The notes under the pieces were generated by a model. That model searched no databases and was not told the DNA's origin. It was given only the letters and a program-made list of their open reading frames with translations. The position numbers and the translations under genes were made by a program. Below, piece after piece: positions 9,792-17,406 of a stretch of DNA of 50,729 nt. Position 1 is the first letter of the stretch; every line of letters begins with the position of its first letter. Origin of the DNA: Bacteroidota bacterium (GTDB lineage: Bacteria > Bacteroidota > Bacteroidia > Bacteroidales > FEN-979); NCBI GenBank assembly GCA_026391355.1, contig JAPLDH010000055.1:1-50729 (forward strand), read 5' to 3'.

Positions 9792-10082
9792 TTATAACCG
9801 CATTAGATAATCAGAGAAAGTCAACAAAATAACAGAAACATAAACCAAAATAATAAATATAACAAAGATTTTAATCAGCATGATCTCAGTTTTCAGGTGC
9901 ATAAACCATATCATTACAATCCCTCCCTTAGTCGTCGCAATAAACAGTGCAATGAAAACAGTAAGGGCGGAAAGATTAATCCAGGGTACCAGGATCGTAA
10001 CCGTGGTCAGTATCAGTAATGAGATCATCACCTTTGCATATACATCATACCCCGTTATGTGTTTTTCTTCCATAATCATCAA
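9792..10082 (-). CDS. ctaF: Cytochrome c oxidase subunit IV (CtaF/CyoD-like)
   Basis: A 96-aa protein with three hydrophobic segments, typical of small subunit IV proteins of bacterial caa3 and quinol oxidases. A segment with the sequence GGIVMIWFMHLK (about residues 53-64) resembles the conserved K-x-x-L-V-x-x-x-F-M-H-L-K motif of this family. Its position directly downstream of subunit III agrees. The subunit stabilises the complex and has no redox centre. The start may be the second or third Met (MMIMEEK), which changes only three residues. Confidence 0.85.
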   Translation of the reverse strand: MMIMEEKHITGYDVYAKVMISLLILTTVTILVPWINLSALTVFIALFIATTKGGIVMIWFMHLKTEIMLIKIFVIFIILVYVSVILLTFSDYLMRL

Positions 10083-10118
10083 TTCAACAATTCTTTAAAT
10101 CATCAATTTTTTTTACAA

Positions 10119-10150
10119 ACTCACCAACTCACCAGTTCACCAACTCACAA
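10119..10150. repeat. Tandem array, four 8-bp units (RYTCACCA type)
   Basis: Four consecutive 8-mers, ACTCACCA, ACTCACCA, GTTCACCA and ACTCACAA, lie between the subunit IV and subunit III genes and end just before the 3' end of the latter. Units differ by A/G and C/T transitions. One of several similar word arrays in the window. Confidence 0.8.
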
Positions 10151-10155
10151 GTTAA

Positions 10156-10764
10156 TTACGTAACCAGGTACAATAACGGGAAAAGGAATATCCATATCAG
10201 ATCCACCAGGTGCCAGTAAAGTCCTCCGTTTTCGAGCAATACATAATGGTCTGCGTGGATCAACCTCATGCGGATCTTCACCAGAATGATGATGAGGATA
10301 ACGGTTCCGACAACGAGATGAAGAAGGTGCAGGCCGGTCATGAAGAAGTAGAGACTGTAAAAAAGGAGATCCCCTCTTTTCAAAGTTTCCATTAATGCGG
10401 AACCCGGATAAAGACCGATGGATATCTTATGACCCCATTCGAGATATTTATCAAACATGAAGATGAAAGAACAAAGCAGGGTGATCAGCAGCAGGATGGT
10501 TGCCATGCTTCTGTCATTCTTCTGAATTGCTGTAATCGACATAGCCACAGTCATACTGCTTGTCAACAGAATAATGGTATTCAATGCACCAATAAAGGTA
10601 TCGAGGTGTTGTGAAGCATCATGGAATTCATTTGCATAGCGATGCCGCATCACAGCATATACCAGGAAAAGGCCGCCAAACAATAAAAGCTCGGTGAATA
10701 AAAATACCCACATCCCCAGCCTCGCAGCCGTGTCATCCCTGTGAATCGTCATCTCTTTGTTCAT
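10156..10764 (-). CDS. ctaE: Cytochrome c oxidase subunit III
   Basis: A 202-aa inner-membrane subunit III with five strongly hydrophobic helices, the short form common in caa3 oxidases. The conserved N-terminal helix segment LGMWVFLFTELLLFGGLF contains the family's W-x-F-L-x-x-E signature, and a segment with GLHLLHLVVG matches the H-x-x-H-V-x-x-G motif near the fourth helix. It stabilises the proton-pumping core and carries no metal centre. It starts 29 bp after subunit I and is followed by subunit IV. Confidence 0.94.
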   Translation of the reverse strand: MNKEMTIHRDDTAARLGMWVFLFTELLLFGGLFLVYAVMRHRYANEFHDASQHLDTFIGALNTIILLTSSMTVAMSITAIQKNDRSMATILLLITLLCSFIFMFDKYLEWGHKISIGLYPGSALMETLKRGDLLFYSLYFFMTGLHLLHLVVGTVILIIILVKIRMRLIHADHYVLLENGGLYWHLVDLIWIFLFPLLYLVT

Positions 10765-10793
10765 ATTCTGATATCACATTTCAAGATAAAAGT

Positions 10794-12398
10794 TTATTTA
10801 TAGTCATATGGGTTTCCGCTGATATGCGGAGTATGTTCGAAATTTTCCTGAGGCGGGGGAGAAGGTACAGACCATTCAAGGGTACTTCCACCCCATGGAT
10901 TATCAGGCGCTTTTGGACCTTTTTTACTAAAGAGATTGACCACCATGATGATAAAGCCAATCATCAGGATATATCCTCCGATCGTAGATATTTGTTGTGC
11001 CAGCGTAAATTGTGGCAGGTAATCAAAGTACCTCCGGGGCATACCTTCCATACCGATCACAAATTGAGGGAAATAGAGAAGATTGAACCCGATGAACAGA
11101 AATATCCAGGCAACCAGCGCGACCCTTTCATTGTACATTCTGCCAAACATTTTCGGGTACCAGTAATGAAGGGCTGCAAAAAACGCAAAGCCTACTCCTC
11201 CGAAAATGATATAATGGAAATGTGCAACGATGAAGGATGTGTCGTGAACCTGTATGTCTGTTGCCAAAGCGCCTTGTATCAAACCGGTTAATCCACCGAT
11301 TGTGAACAGGAAGATAAATGCCATTGCGTATAATAATGGCGCTTTCAGATCGATTGATCCCCTGTACATTGTTGTAATCCAGTTAAAGACTTTGATGGCG
11401 CTGGGTATTGCAACAAGGAAAGTAAGCAGGGAAAATGACCAGATGGCAAAATTACTCATACCTGAAGTAAACATATGATGCCCCCAAACGAAATAACCGA
11501 CGGCTGCTATTGCGAGGCTTGAAAAAGCGATGGCCTTGTAGCTGAATATCTTTCGTTGACACATGGTGGGTATGATCTCGCTGATCACTCCCATCGCGGG
11601 AAGGATCATAATATATACAGCAGGGTGTGAATATATCCAGAAAAGGTGCTGGTACAAAACCGGATCCCCGCCAAGAGCAGGATCAAAGAAACCGATATGA
11701 AGTGTTCGCTCCATAATGATCATCAGAAGCGTGATACCGATAATGGGCGTCGCAAGTACTTGTGTCCAGGCAGTCGCATAAATTCCCCATGGCAGCAAGG
11801 GCATCTTGAAAAATGACATTCCTGGCGCCCTCATCCTGTGGATGGTCACAATGAAATTCAATCCTGTAAGAATGGAAGAAAACCCCAGTACAAATGCGCC
11901 GGTCACAGCCAGGATCACGTTGGTATGGGTCTGGGTGCTGTATGGCGCATAAAATGTCCACCCGGTATCAGGGGGACCATTCCCGGTAACTTGTGAAATA
12001 ATCACGATGGTTACACCGGTAATATAAAGATACCAGGTAAATAGGTTGAGTCTCGGAAATGCGACGTCATTGGCGCCGATCAGCAGGGGCATCACGAAGT
12101 TCCCGAAAACAACGGATAACCCCGGGATTACGATCACAAAGATCATGATCAGCCCATGCAGCGTAAAGATTGCATTATAGGTTTGGGGACCATAGAGTTG
12201 CTGATCGGGGAAAAAGAGTTCTGTGCGCATGGTTTCACCCAGGATCATTCCGACACTGAAGAAGACCAGGATAGAGAACAAGTATAATAAGCCAATCCTT
12301 TTGTGATCAGTCGACGTGAGCCATCCAAGCAGGCCTTTGTATTTGCCTGTATTTACAAGGTAACTCGGAGGAGGATGGTTGTTTTGTTCATCTGCCAT
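10794..12398 (-). CDS. ctaD: Cytochrome c oxidase subunit I (A2-type heme-copper oxidase)
   Basis: The catalytic 534-aa subunit that reduces O2 and pumps protons. Ligands seen: H81 in FTLHGLIM (low-spin heme), H258 in the YSHPAVY motif (CuB, with the cross-linking Y262), H307/H308 in WGHHMF (CuB), and H393/H395 in VAHFHY (high-spin and low-spin hemes). The canonical A1 motif has Glu (HPEVY); here it is YSHPAVY with Tyr256-Ser257, the signature of A2-type oxidases, where these residues replace the D-channel glutamate. About 12 transmembrane helices. Together with the cytochrome c-fused subunit II this defines a caa3 oxidase. Subunit III follows 29 bp downstream. Confidence 0.97.
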   Translation of the reverse strand: MADEQNNHPPPSYLVNTGKYKGLLGWLTSTDHKRIGLLYLFSILVFFSVGMILGETMRTELFFPDQQLYGPQTYNAIFTLHGLIMIFVIVIPGLSVVFGNFVMPLLIGANDVAFPRLNLFTWYLYITGVTIVIISQVTGNGPPDTGWTFYAPYSTQTHTNVILAVTGAFVLGFSSILTGLNFIVTIHRMRAPGMSFFKMPLLPWGIYATAWTQVLATPIIGITLLMIIMERTLHIGFFDPALGGDPVLYQHLFWIYSHPAVYIMILPAMGVISEIIPTMCQRKIFSYKAIAFSSLAIAAVGYFVWGHHMFTSGMSNFAIWSFSLLTFLVAIPSAIKVFNWITTMYRGSIDLKAPLLYAMAFIFLFTIGGLTGLIQGALATDIQVHDTSFIVAHFHYIIFGGVGFAFFAALHYWYPKMFGRMYNERVALVAWIFLFIGFNLLYFPQFVIGMEGMPRRYFDYLPQFTLAQQISTIGGYILMIGFIIMVVNLFSKKGPKAPDNPWGGSTLEWSVPSPPPQENFEHTPHISGNPYDYK

Positions 12399-12429
12399 AT
12401 ATTCGATTGTATTTGTTGTTTAATTTTAT

Positions 12430-12484
12430 CACCTCAACCCCCGTCCCCTTCTCCTTAAGGAGAAGGGGTGCAGGGGATGAGGTG
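12430..12484. repeat. Long palindrome with a perfect 24-bp core
   Basis: The core 12445-12468 is a perfect 24-bp palindrome (two 12-bp arms meeting at TTAAGG). Imperfect outer arms CACCTCA...TGAGGTG extend it to about 55 bp. It lies between the SCO gene and ctaD, where it could form a strong mRNA hairpin that alters the ratio of oxidase to upstream transcripts. A similar structure occurs at 29615-29664, so it is more likely a dispersed repeat than a dedicated terminator. No U-tract follows. Confidence 0.75.
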
Positions 12485-12497
12485 CATGGTAAATTCC

Positions 12498-12519
12498 CCG
12501 TCCCGAGCACTCGGGACGG
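12498..12519. repeat. Perfect 10-bp inverted repeat (hairpin) inside the SCO-ctaD spacer
   Basis: CCGTCCCGAG and CTCGGGACGG flank a 2-nt centre. The hairpin sits between the larger palindrome and the 47-bp repeat that ends on the SCO stop codon. It may act as a processing or attenuation structure within the operon, but a run of T is missing. Confidence 0.7.
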
Positions 12520-12564
12520 AATTCGGGTTCAGGGCTTACCCTGGGTTTCATACCAATTGATTTA
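12518..12564 (-). repeat. 47-bp dispersed repeat, copy 1, ending on the SCO stop codon
   Basis: This stretch matches 29715-29761 without gaps, with five mismatches in 47 positions. In the direction of the upstream gene it begins with that gene's TAA stop and contains the small palindrome CAGGGTAAGCCCTG. Identity stops at the stop codon. Confidence 0.85.
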
Positions 12565-13377
12565 TTCCTGACTTTTATCCTTTTTTTTCTTTCTTCGTTT
12601 TATCCTTGTTTGAATGATCAGCGTCAGAAACAAGACCACCGCGAAAAAGATGATCAGTGTGGCGCTGATTTTTGTCACCGCAAGGGTGTACTTTCTTCCT
12701 TCCGGATCGTAGGTAAAGCAATATTCCAGGATCCGGTTGATGGTTGGCCTGGTGATGCCTTTTTGTGCTTCAAGCAGGGCAAGTTTAACATCCAGCGGAA
12801 GAAAACTAACCCCGTACAGGTATCTTGTGATCTTTCCGGTTTTGCTAAGAATGGTTATACAGCCGGGATGGATGAAATCATTTCCTGTTCTCTTGAATTT
12901 AAAACCTACGGCATTAACCAATCCATAAATGTTTGTACTGTCCCCCGTCAGATAGATCCAGTCGTTTGCATGTGATTTGCTGTGTCTTTTAAGAAAGGTC
13001 TTCTTCTTTTCGACAGCTTTTTCCGGTGTGTCCTGGTAATTAAAGCTTACCGTCACTACCTGGTAATCCTTTCCAAGCTCCATGTCCATTTTTTCAATCA
13101 CATCAGAAATCCCGTCAAGCAAGGGGCTGCACAAACCTGGACAATCGAAATAAACCAAGGTTAAGATGGTTGGTTTGTCGATAATATCACCAAAATGGAT
13201 TTTTACACCCGCCTCATTCTGAAAGGTGAGGTCTTGAGGAATGGTTGAACCAAGGTGCTCAAACACACCAACTGCAGCGCTGTCAGGCCTTCCCTGTGCG
13301 ATTGAATAGTTTTTACCGGCTGTAAAAAACAGGGGAAAAAGGAAGAGGATTAATTTGAAGGATGTTCTCATTTTCAA
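12562..13377 (-). CDS. SCO1/SenC/PrrC-family copper chaperone with C-terminal membrane anchor
   Basis: A thioredoxin-fold protein that delivers copper to, or reduces, the CuA site of subunit II. A signal peptide occupies about residues 1-27. The copper-binding CxxxC is C79-P-G-L-C83, and the third ligand is H170 in the segment NDFIHPGC. After the domain, a hydrophobic segment near residue 240 and a lysine-rich tail indicate C-terminal membrane anchoring, an arrangement common in Bacteroidota. The gene abuts the DoxX-like gene and precedes ctaD, as expected for an assembly factor. Its stop codon is the first triplet of a 47-bp dispersed repeat. Confidence 0.92.
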   Translation of the reverse strand: MKMRTSFKLILFLFPLFFTAGKNYSIAQGRPDSAAVGVFEHLGSTIPQDLTFQNEAGVKIHFGDIIDKPTILTLVYFDCPGLCSPLLDGISDVIEKMDMELGKDYQVVTVSFNYQDTPEKAVEKKKTFLKRHSKSHANDWIYLTGDSTNIYGLVNAVGFKFKRTGNDFIHPGCITILSKTGKITRYLYGVSFLPLDVKLALLEAQKGITRPTINRILEYCFTYDPEGRKYTLAVTKISATLIIFFAVVLFLTLIIQTRIKRRKKKKDKSQE

Positions 13378-13761
13378 TTAAGTTTCTGAACTTTTTTCCT
13401 TGTAAATTCCTGCAATCAACAAGGCTCCCCCCATCAGCGCAACATTGGTAAATAAACCAAACAAGGCAAACATAAACCGCTGATGATCGGGACTAAATAG
13501 GCCCGGAACATGAATCGTCAGGACAAAAATCAATAACAGTAATGCAAGTAATAAGCAGGAAGTCCGGATAAACTTTTTACTGATTATGGAAACAGAAGCA
13601 GCAATAAGGGCCAAACCCGTCATGATAACGGTCCATCCTCCACCGGGAATAAAGGTGGTTGAAATTCCTTCCATGTAACTATACATTAAGAAATGATTCA
13701 ATCCCATCAAGCCAAATGGCAATGCAAAAAGGATCCGTCCGATATTTGTTAAATGCTTCAT
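13378..13761 (-). CDS. DoxX-like four-helix membrane protein
   Basis: A 127-aa protein with four hydrophobic helices. The start NIGRILFALPFGLMGLNHFL resembles the first helix of DoxX/DoxD-like proteins (R-x-x-x-A-x-x-F-x-x-x-G-x-x-H-F). DoxD is a subunit of an archaeal terminal oxidase and thiosulfate:quinone oxidoreductase, and small DoxX homologues are common beside oxidase genes. Here it sits between the cytochrome c and SCO genes and abuts the latter. It could be an accessory subunit of the respiratory module, but its biochemical role cannot be read from the sequence. Confidence 0.8.
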   Translation of the reverse strand: MKHLTNIGRILFALPFGLMGLNHFLMYSYMEGISTTFIPGGGWTVIMTGLALIAASVSIISKKFIRTSCLLLALLLLIFVLTIHVPGLFSPDHQRFMFALFGLFTNVALMGGALLIAGIYKEKSSET

Positions 13762-13848
13762 GTCGCATGTTTTACTTTTGTTTTATACTCATTTAATAAA
13801 GTACAGAGGCACAGAATTATTATGTAACCTGGTGTTGTTTATACTTCA

Positions 13849-14784
13849 TCATTCATCTTCAATTTGTATTTTGACTTTTGCATTGATTCTCTTCATCTTT
13901 CCTAAAGACACCAAGATGTATATAATAAATCCCCATACGATAATAAAGCAGAGTGAGAAAGTAAATGTCAGCCATAGCGGTGATTTATCGCGCGTATTCC
14001 ACATAGCCCTTGGCGCTGTGAGACTTACCCATTGAGTTGGAACACCGATCCTTGCGTTCAGGGTTGTTGTCGCTTCACCCAGGATGCCTGTTTCATCATT
14101 AAGCCGGGCAATAAGGTTTATCATACCAAATTTATCGCCGGGCAGGTTCTGTGGAAAATCAAAAACTGCCAGTCCAATTTTATTTGTATGCACGGAATGA
14201 CCTATCTGAAGATTTCCGAAGTAACGTTTTGCCAGAAGTTGGATATCGGCATTTTCAACCGGAACGATTGTTTTGTCTTTTGTTATTTCATTGCATACGA
14301 CATATAATCTTTTTTGATTGTAATCGCAGGCTAATAAAAGTCGGATTGTTCTTCCCCCGCCTGCAACTTTTTGCTGTGGAGTTGGCTGAATATATTGGGG
14401 GTTAAAGCTTCGGATATACGAGATGATATTCCACCTGTCCTGTTCGGGAAGAATGGGCTGAAATGAAGGCATCGGGACTTTCCCTGTTGTGATCCTGAAG
14501 AAAATCTCTCCGTCGGTTTGTTTCTGGAATTCAGCAGAAGCAGGATCACCCGGAACCGGGACGATTTTTGCCCAGTTCTGTTTTCCAGGGTCACCATGAC
14601 AAGCTTTACAATTTTTCTGATAAAGCGCATCACCTGCCGAAACAGTTTCTTTCGAAAAAGAAGCCGCGCAAACAATGCTTTTTGCCGGTTCAGGAACAGG
14701 CCAGTCAGCGCCCAGAACCTGGCAAACGCCCCGTGGGATTATCATCCAGATCAGGAAAAAGATGCAGGTTGTTTTAAATTTCAT
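13849..14784 (-). CDS. Membrane-anchored monoheme cytochrome c of the FeS/NrfD module
   Basis: The protein begins (MKFKTT at 14784; another ATG lies five codons upstream) with a signal peptide. A class I cytochrome c domain follows, with CKACH at 64-68 (numbered from the upstream Met) and a Met ligand in KVPMPSF at about 110. The second half is an Ig-like periplasmic domain of about 140 residues, then one transmembrane helix near residues 270-295 and a short basic cytoplasmic tail. It is thus anchored at the C-terminus, facing the periplasm. Downstream of the NrfD-like gene and upstream of the caa3 genes, it is the natural electron carrier from the FeS protein to the heme domain of subunit II. 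The Ig-like part was not recognised. Confidence 0.85.
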   Translation of the reverse strand: MKFKTTCIFFLIWMIIPRGVCQVLGADWPVPEPAKSIVCAASFSKETVSAGDALYQKNCKACHGDPGKQNWAKIVPVPGDPASAEFQKQTDGEIFFRITTGKVPMPSFQPILPEQDRWNIISYIRSFNPQYIQPTPQQKVAGGGRTIRLLLACDYNQKRLYVVCNEITKDKTIVPVENADIQLLAKRYFGNLQIGHSVHTNKIGLAVFDFPQNLPGDKFGMINLIARLNDETGILGEATTTLNARIGVPTQWVSLTAPRAMWNTRDKSPLWLTFTFSLCFIIVWGFIIYILVSLGKMKRINAKVKIQIEDE

Positions 14785-14792
14785 ATATGTAT

Positions 14793-14889
14793 AAGTCATA
14801 AGTCATAAGTCGTAAGTCATAAGTCGTAAGTCGTAAGTCATAAGTCGTAAGTCGTAAGTCGTAAGTCATAAGTCGTAAGTCGTAAGTCA
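14793..14889. repeat. Tandem array, about 14 copies of a 7-bp word (AAGTCRT)
   Basis: About 97 bp made of AAGTCAT and AAGTCGT units in irregular order. The only variation is A or G at one position. It lies directly upstream of the cytochrome c gene start, within the respiratory operon, so it is probably transcribed. Confidence 0.9.
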
Positions 14890-14944
14890 AAATAGGCAAT
14901 TGGCAATAGTTATTGGTTATGTTTATTAGTCAATATTTTTTTTG

Positions 14945-14997
14945 CATTTTACATTTTACATTTTGCATTTTGCATTTTACATTTTGCATTTTGCATT
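14945..14997. repeat. Tandem array, about seven copies of a 7-bp word (CATTTTR)
   Basis: CATTTTA and CATTTTG units alternate irregularly and end at the stop codon of the NrfD-like gene. Again only one purine position varies. A second, different array lies on each side. Confidence 0.9.
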
Positions 14998-16402
14998 AGT
15001 TATTCGCATATTCGTCATTCGCATATTCGTCATTCGCATATTCGTCATTCGCATATTTGTCATTCGCATATTCGTCATTCGCATATTCGTCATTTATTAC
15101 CAAGCCTCTCTCTTTCGCTGTTTCATAAACCGGGATCACGGGAAACATCTTTGACAGAAGTGTAATGATGATCAGGAGCATAAAAAACGATGACATCGTG
15201 ATTGCAATTTCAATTAGTGTGGGTGTGTAAAATTTAAAGTTATAGGGCACATACTGAATAGGCAGAAAAGGATGTTCCTGTGCAGGAACGACAATGATGT
15301 ATCGTTTGAACCATGCGCCGATCAGCACTGCAATGGAGATGATCATCAATGGCAAAGGTCTTCTTATTTTACTGAATACCAGAAGGATGAGGGGCAGGAT
15401 TAATCCGCATATCTGAACAAGCCAGAACATGACTGCATTTGACCCCTCCAGTTGATCCAATAATGTTATGGCTTCAGCGGTTTTAAGCTTGTAGCCCGGT
15501 ACGAGGAACTCATTGATATTCACATACAGGTAGACCAGCATTACCAGGACAAGCAACTTTCCCATTTTATTAAAATGCAGATCAGTAAGATATGGATCAA
15601 GTTTATAATTTTTTCTGAAGAAATACATGGCAATGATAACTGCAGATGTACCGGACACAAATGCACCGGTTACAAAATAGGGTCCGAACAGTGTGCTGTC
15701 CCAGCCGGTACGTGTTGTCATGGCAAATAACCATGAAGTTACGGTATGAATGGCAAGCGCCATGGGAATGATCAGGATCAGTAAGATTCTTACCAAACGC
15801 TGGAGGATCTTATTCTGTTCCGGTTTATTGGTCCAGTTGAAAGATAAGATCCGGTAAATTTTCGTCAGCCATGCAGGAAATTTATCGATCCATTTCCTTA
15901 TGATCACAAGATCCGGTATCATCGGAATGAGATAAAGAAGAAAACTCAGAACGAAATAGGTCGTAACCACCGTTACGTCCCAGAAAATGGGAGATTGAAA
16001 CCTACCATAGAGGAATACATATGCCAGCCTGTCGGGATGCCCCATATCCATAATGATGACCACCCCTGCAATGGCGGCAAAACCAACGGCAATGATCTCT
16101 GCAATGCGTGATATTGGCGTAACCCATTTAATTCCGATCAGCCCGAGAACCCCGCTGATCAACATTCCGACAAGGCTCGTGGCGACAAAAAAGACAAAGT
16201 TGGCAAGGTACAGTCCCCAGGAAATGTAATCCCTGATACCGGCAACTCCGAGTCCATACCTGAGTTGCTGAAGATAAGCAAAGAGGCAAACGAGAAGCCC
16301 AAGAATCAGAAACCCCATCCATAACATGAAAGGTTTTGTAATACGGATATGGGAAGTAAGGTCTTTGGTTACTATTTCGAGTGTTGATGGATTCTCATTC
16401 AT
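14996..16402 (-). CDS. NrfD/PsrC-family integral membrane subunit (quinol-interacting) with a repeat tail
   Basis: A 468-aa protein with about ten hydrophobic helices, related to NrfD, PsrC, HybB and ActC/ActF, membrane subunits that exchange electrons between quinones and FeS partners. Recognisable elements are ISWGLYLANFVFF near residue 80, GHPDRLAYVFLYGRFQSPIFWD (given here as a landmark only by its start and end, about 125-146), and WLFAMTTRTGWDSTLFGPYF near 225-245. It follows the FeS protein with a 5-bp gap, an operon pair typical of the CISM superfamily. The last about 33 residues are repeats of N-D-E-Y-A, encoded by a 15-bp tandem array; relatives as remembered lack this tail. Electron transfer probably runs from menaquinol to the FeS protein. 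No molybdopterin subunit is present. Confidence 0.88.
   Translation of the reverse strand: MNENPSTLEIVTKDLTSHIRITKPFMLWMGFLILGLLVCLFAYLQQLRYGLGVAGIRDYISWGLYLANFVFFVATSLVGMLISGVLGLIGIKWVTPISRIAEIIAVGFAAIAGVVIIMDMGHPDRLAYVFLYGRFQSPIFWDVTVVTTYFVLSFLLYLIPMIPDLVIIRKWIDKFPAWLTKIYRILSFNWTNKPEQNKILQRLVRILLILIIPMALAIHTVTSWLFAMTTRTGWDSTLFGPYFVTGAFVSGTSAVIIAMYFFRKNYKLDPYLTDLHFNKMGKLLVLVMLVYLYVNINEFLVPGYKLKTAEAITLLDQLEGSNAVMFWLVQICGLILPLILLVFSKIRRPLPLMIISIAVLIGAWFKRYIIVVPAQEHPFLPIQYVPYNFKFYTPTLIEIAITMSSFFMLLIIITLLSKMFPVIPVYETAKERGLVINDEYANDEYANDKYANDEYANDEYANDEYANN
15002..15091. repeat. Tandem array, six copies of a 15-bp unit inside the NrfD-like gene
   Basis: Six in-frame copies of ATTCGCATATTCGTC (one with a C-to-T change) encode the NDEYA tail on the minus strand. 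The unit is itself an 8-mer plus a 7-mer sharing ATTCG. Confidence 0.95.
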
Positions 16403-16407
16403 ACAAA

Positions 16408-17406
16408 TCAGGCTTTTTTAGGTTCAGCATCATTAGAAGGCTCGAAAGGATAAGGTCTTTTCTCAGGAGGCAAATAGTAAACCCTTGGTTTTGTTCCTAG
16501 TTCAGGCATGAGCTGGTATGCTGCGTTTTCACTCAGCAGGGCGCTGAGCCTTACTGTTTCTTTTGTCGTACCGTTGGTGACCGTATCTTCATACTCATCG
16601 CCAAAATAATAAACACCATTAGGGCATGAAGAGACACAATAGGGGAGTTTTCCTTCCCTCAGCCGGTCAGAACTCATCAGGCATTTTGTAATGGTGCCGA
16701 TTTTCTGTGGTATGTTCAATTCGATGTTGTAAACCTGGTCCTTATCCTGGTCGGCATATTTTGGTTTACTCCAGTTCATCATCCTTGCAGAGTAAGGGCA
16801 TGCAGCAATGCAAAACCGGCAGCCGATGCAGCGTTCATTATCGATCAGTACCGGTCCGTCGGGTCGCTTGAAAGTTGCATCCACCGGACAAACGGCAACA
16901 CAGGGAGGATTATCGCAATGCTGGCAGGGTTTAGGCATATGGTAGGCGGGAGTATGTTTGTTTTCCTGCATTTCCAGTGTGTTTATATGGAACTGATCCG
17001 GACGAAGGTGATGTGCCTCCTGGCATGCCATGACACATTTGCGGGCATTACGGCATTTGGATAGATCGATAACCCATATCCACCGGTGACCAGGCAAACC
17101 TTCCCGTCCATGTTCCTGAAGAATCTCCGCGGCTGGTTTTTCGTGCGCTTTAACTTCAAGTGAATCAACCTCGACAAGCCGGTTATCCTGTGTAAGAAAC
17201 ACCTCCTTTTTTCCTTTGAATTTCGATTTCTGAAAAAGGTGGCCCGCTTCAAGTGCTGCTGCACCAGTAGCTAATCCTGCACCCAATAACCCCAGATTTC
17301 TGACAAATTTTCGTCGTGAAGTCTTTTTATTTTTCTCAGGCTGTGATTCCTGGTTTGAATCAGGTATAACTTCTCCCATAGATATATTTTTCGTTACATC
17401 ATCCAT
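16408..17406 (-). CDS. Tat-exported ferredoxin-like FeS subunit (NrfC/HybA/DmsB family)
   Basis: A 332-aa periplasmic electron-transfer subunit. The twin-arginine signal SRRKFVRNLGLLGAGLATG (30-48) indicates export after cofactor insertion. Four Cys motifs follow. Motif II (C161, C164, C169, C173) and motif III (C193, C196, C199, C203) are complete. Motif I has C118, C124 and C128 but Ala at 121 where the second Cys is expected, and motif IV has C242, C257 and C261 but Ser at 245. In relatives motifs I and IV share two clusters, so these may be [3Fe-4S] or otherwise altered centres. It is the first gene of the respiratory operon; the neighbouring NrfD-like protein should anchor it. The name NrfC does not imply nitrite reduction, since no nitrite reductase gene is present. 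Confidence 0.9.
   Translation of the reverse strand: MDDVTKNISMGEVIPDSNQESQPEKNKKTSRRKFVRNLGLLGAGLATGAAALEAGHLFQKSKFKGKKEVFLTQDNRLVEVDSLEVKAHEKPAAEILQEHGREGLPGHRWIWVIDLSKCRNARKCVMACQEAHHLRPDQFHINTLEMQENKHTPAYHMPKPCQHCDNPPCVAVCPVDATFKRPDGPVLIDNERCIGCRFCIAACPYSARMMNWSKPKYADQDKDQVYNIELNIPQKIGTITKCLMSSDRLREGKLPYCVSSCPNGVYYFGDEYEDTVTNGTTKETVRLSALLSENAAYQLMPELGTKPRVYYLPPEKRPYPFEPSNDAEPKKA

Noticed and set aside
12430-12484. Intrinsic terminator between the SCO gene and ctaD
   Set aside because: The palindrome is strong but is not followed by a T-run on the minus strand, and a similar palindrome occurs elsewhere as part of a dispersed repeat.
14793-15091. Possible CRISPR array (regularly spaced short repeats)
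   Set aside because: Units are directly adjacent with no unique spacers, are 7-15 bp long, and no cas gene is in the window.
16408-17406. Assignment of the FeS/NrfD pair to nitrite reduction (nrfC/nrfD) or to a molybdoenzyme
   Set aside because: No nitrite reductase, pentaheme or molybdopterin subunit gene is adjacent; the caa3 operon is a better context.
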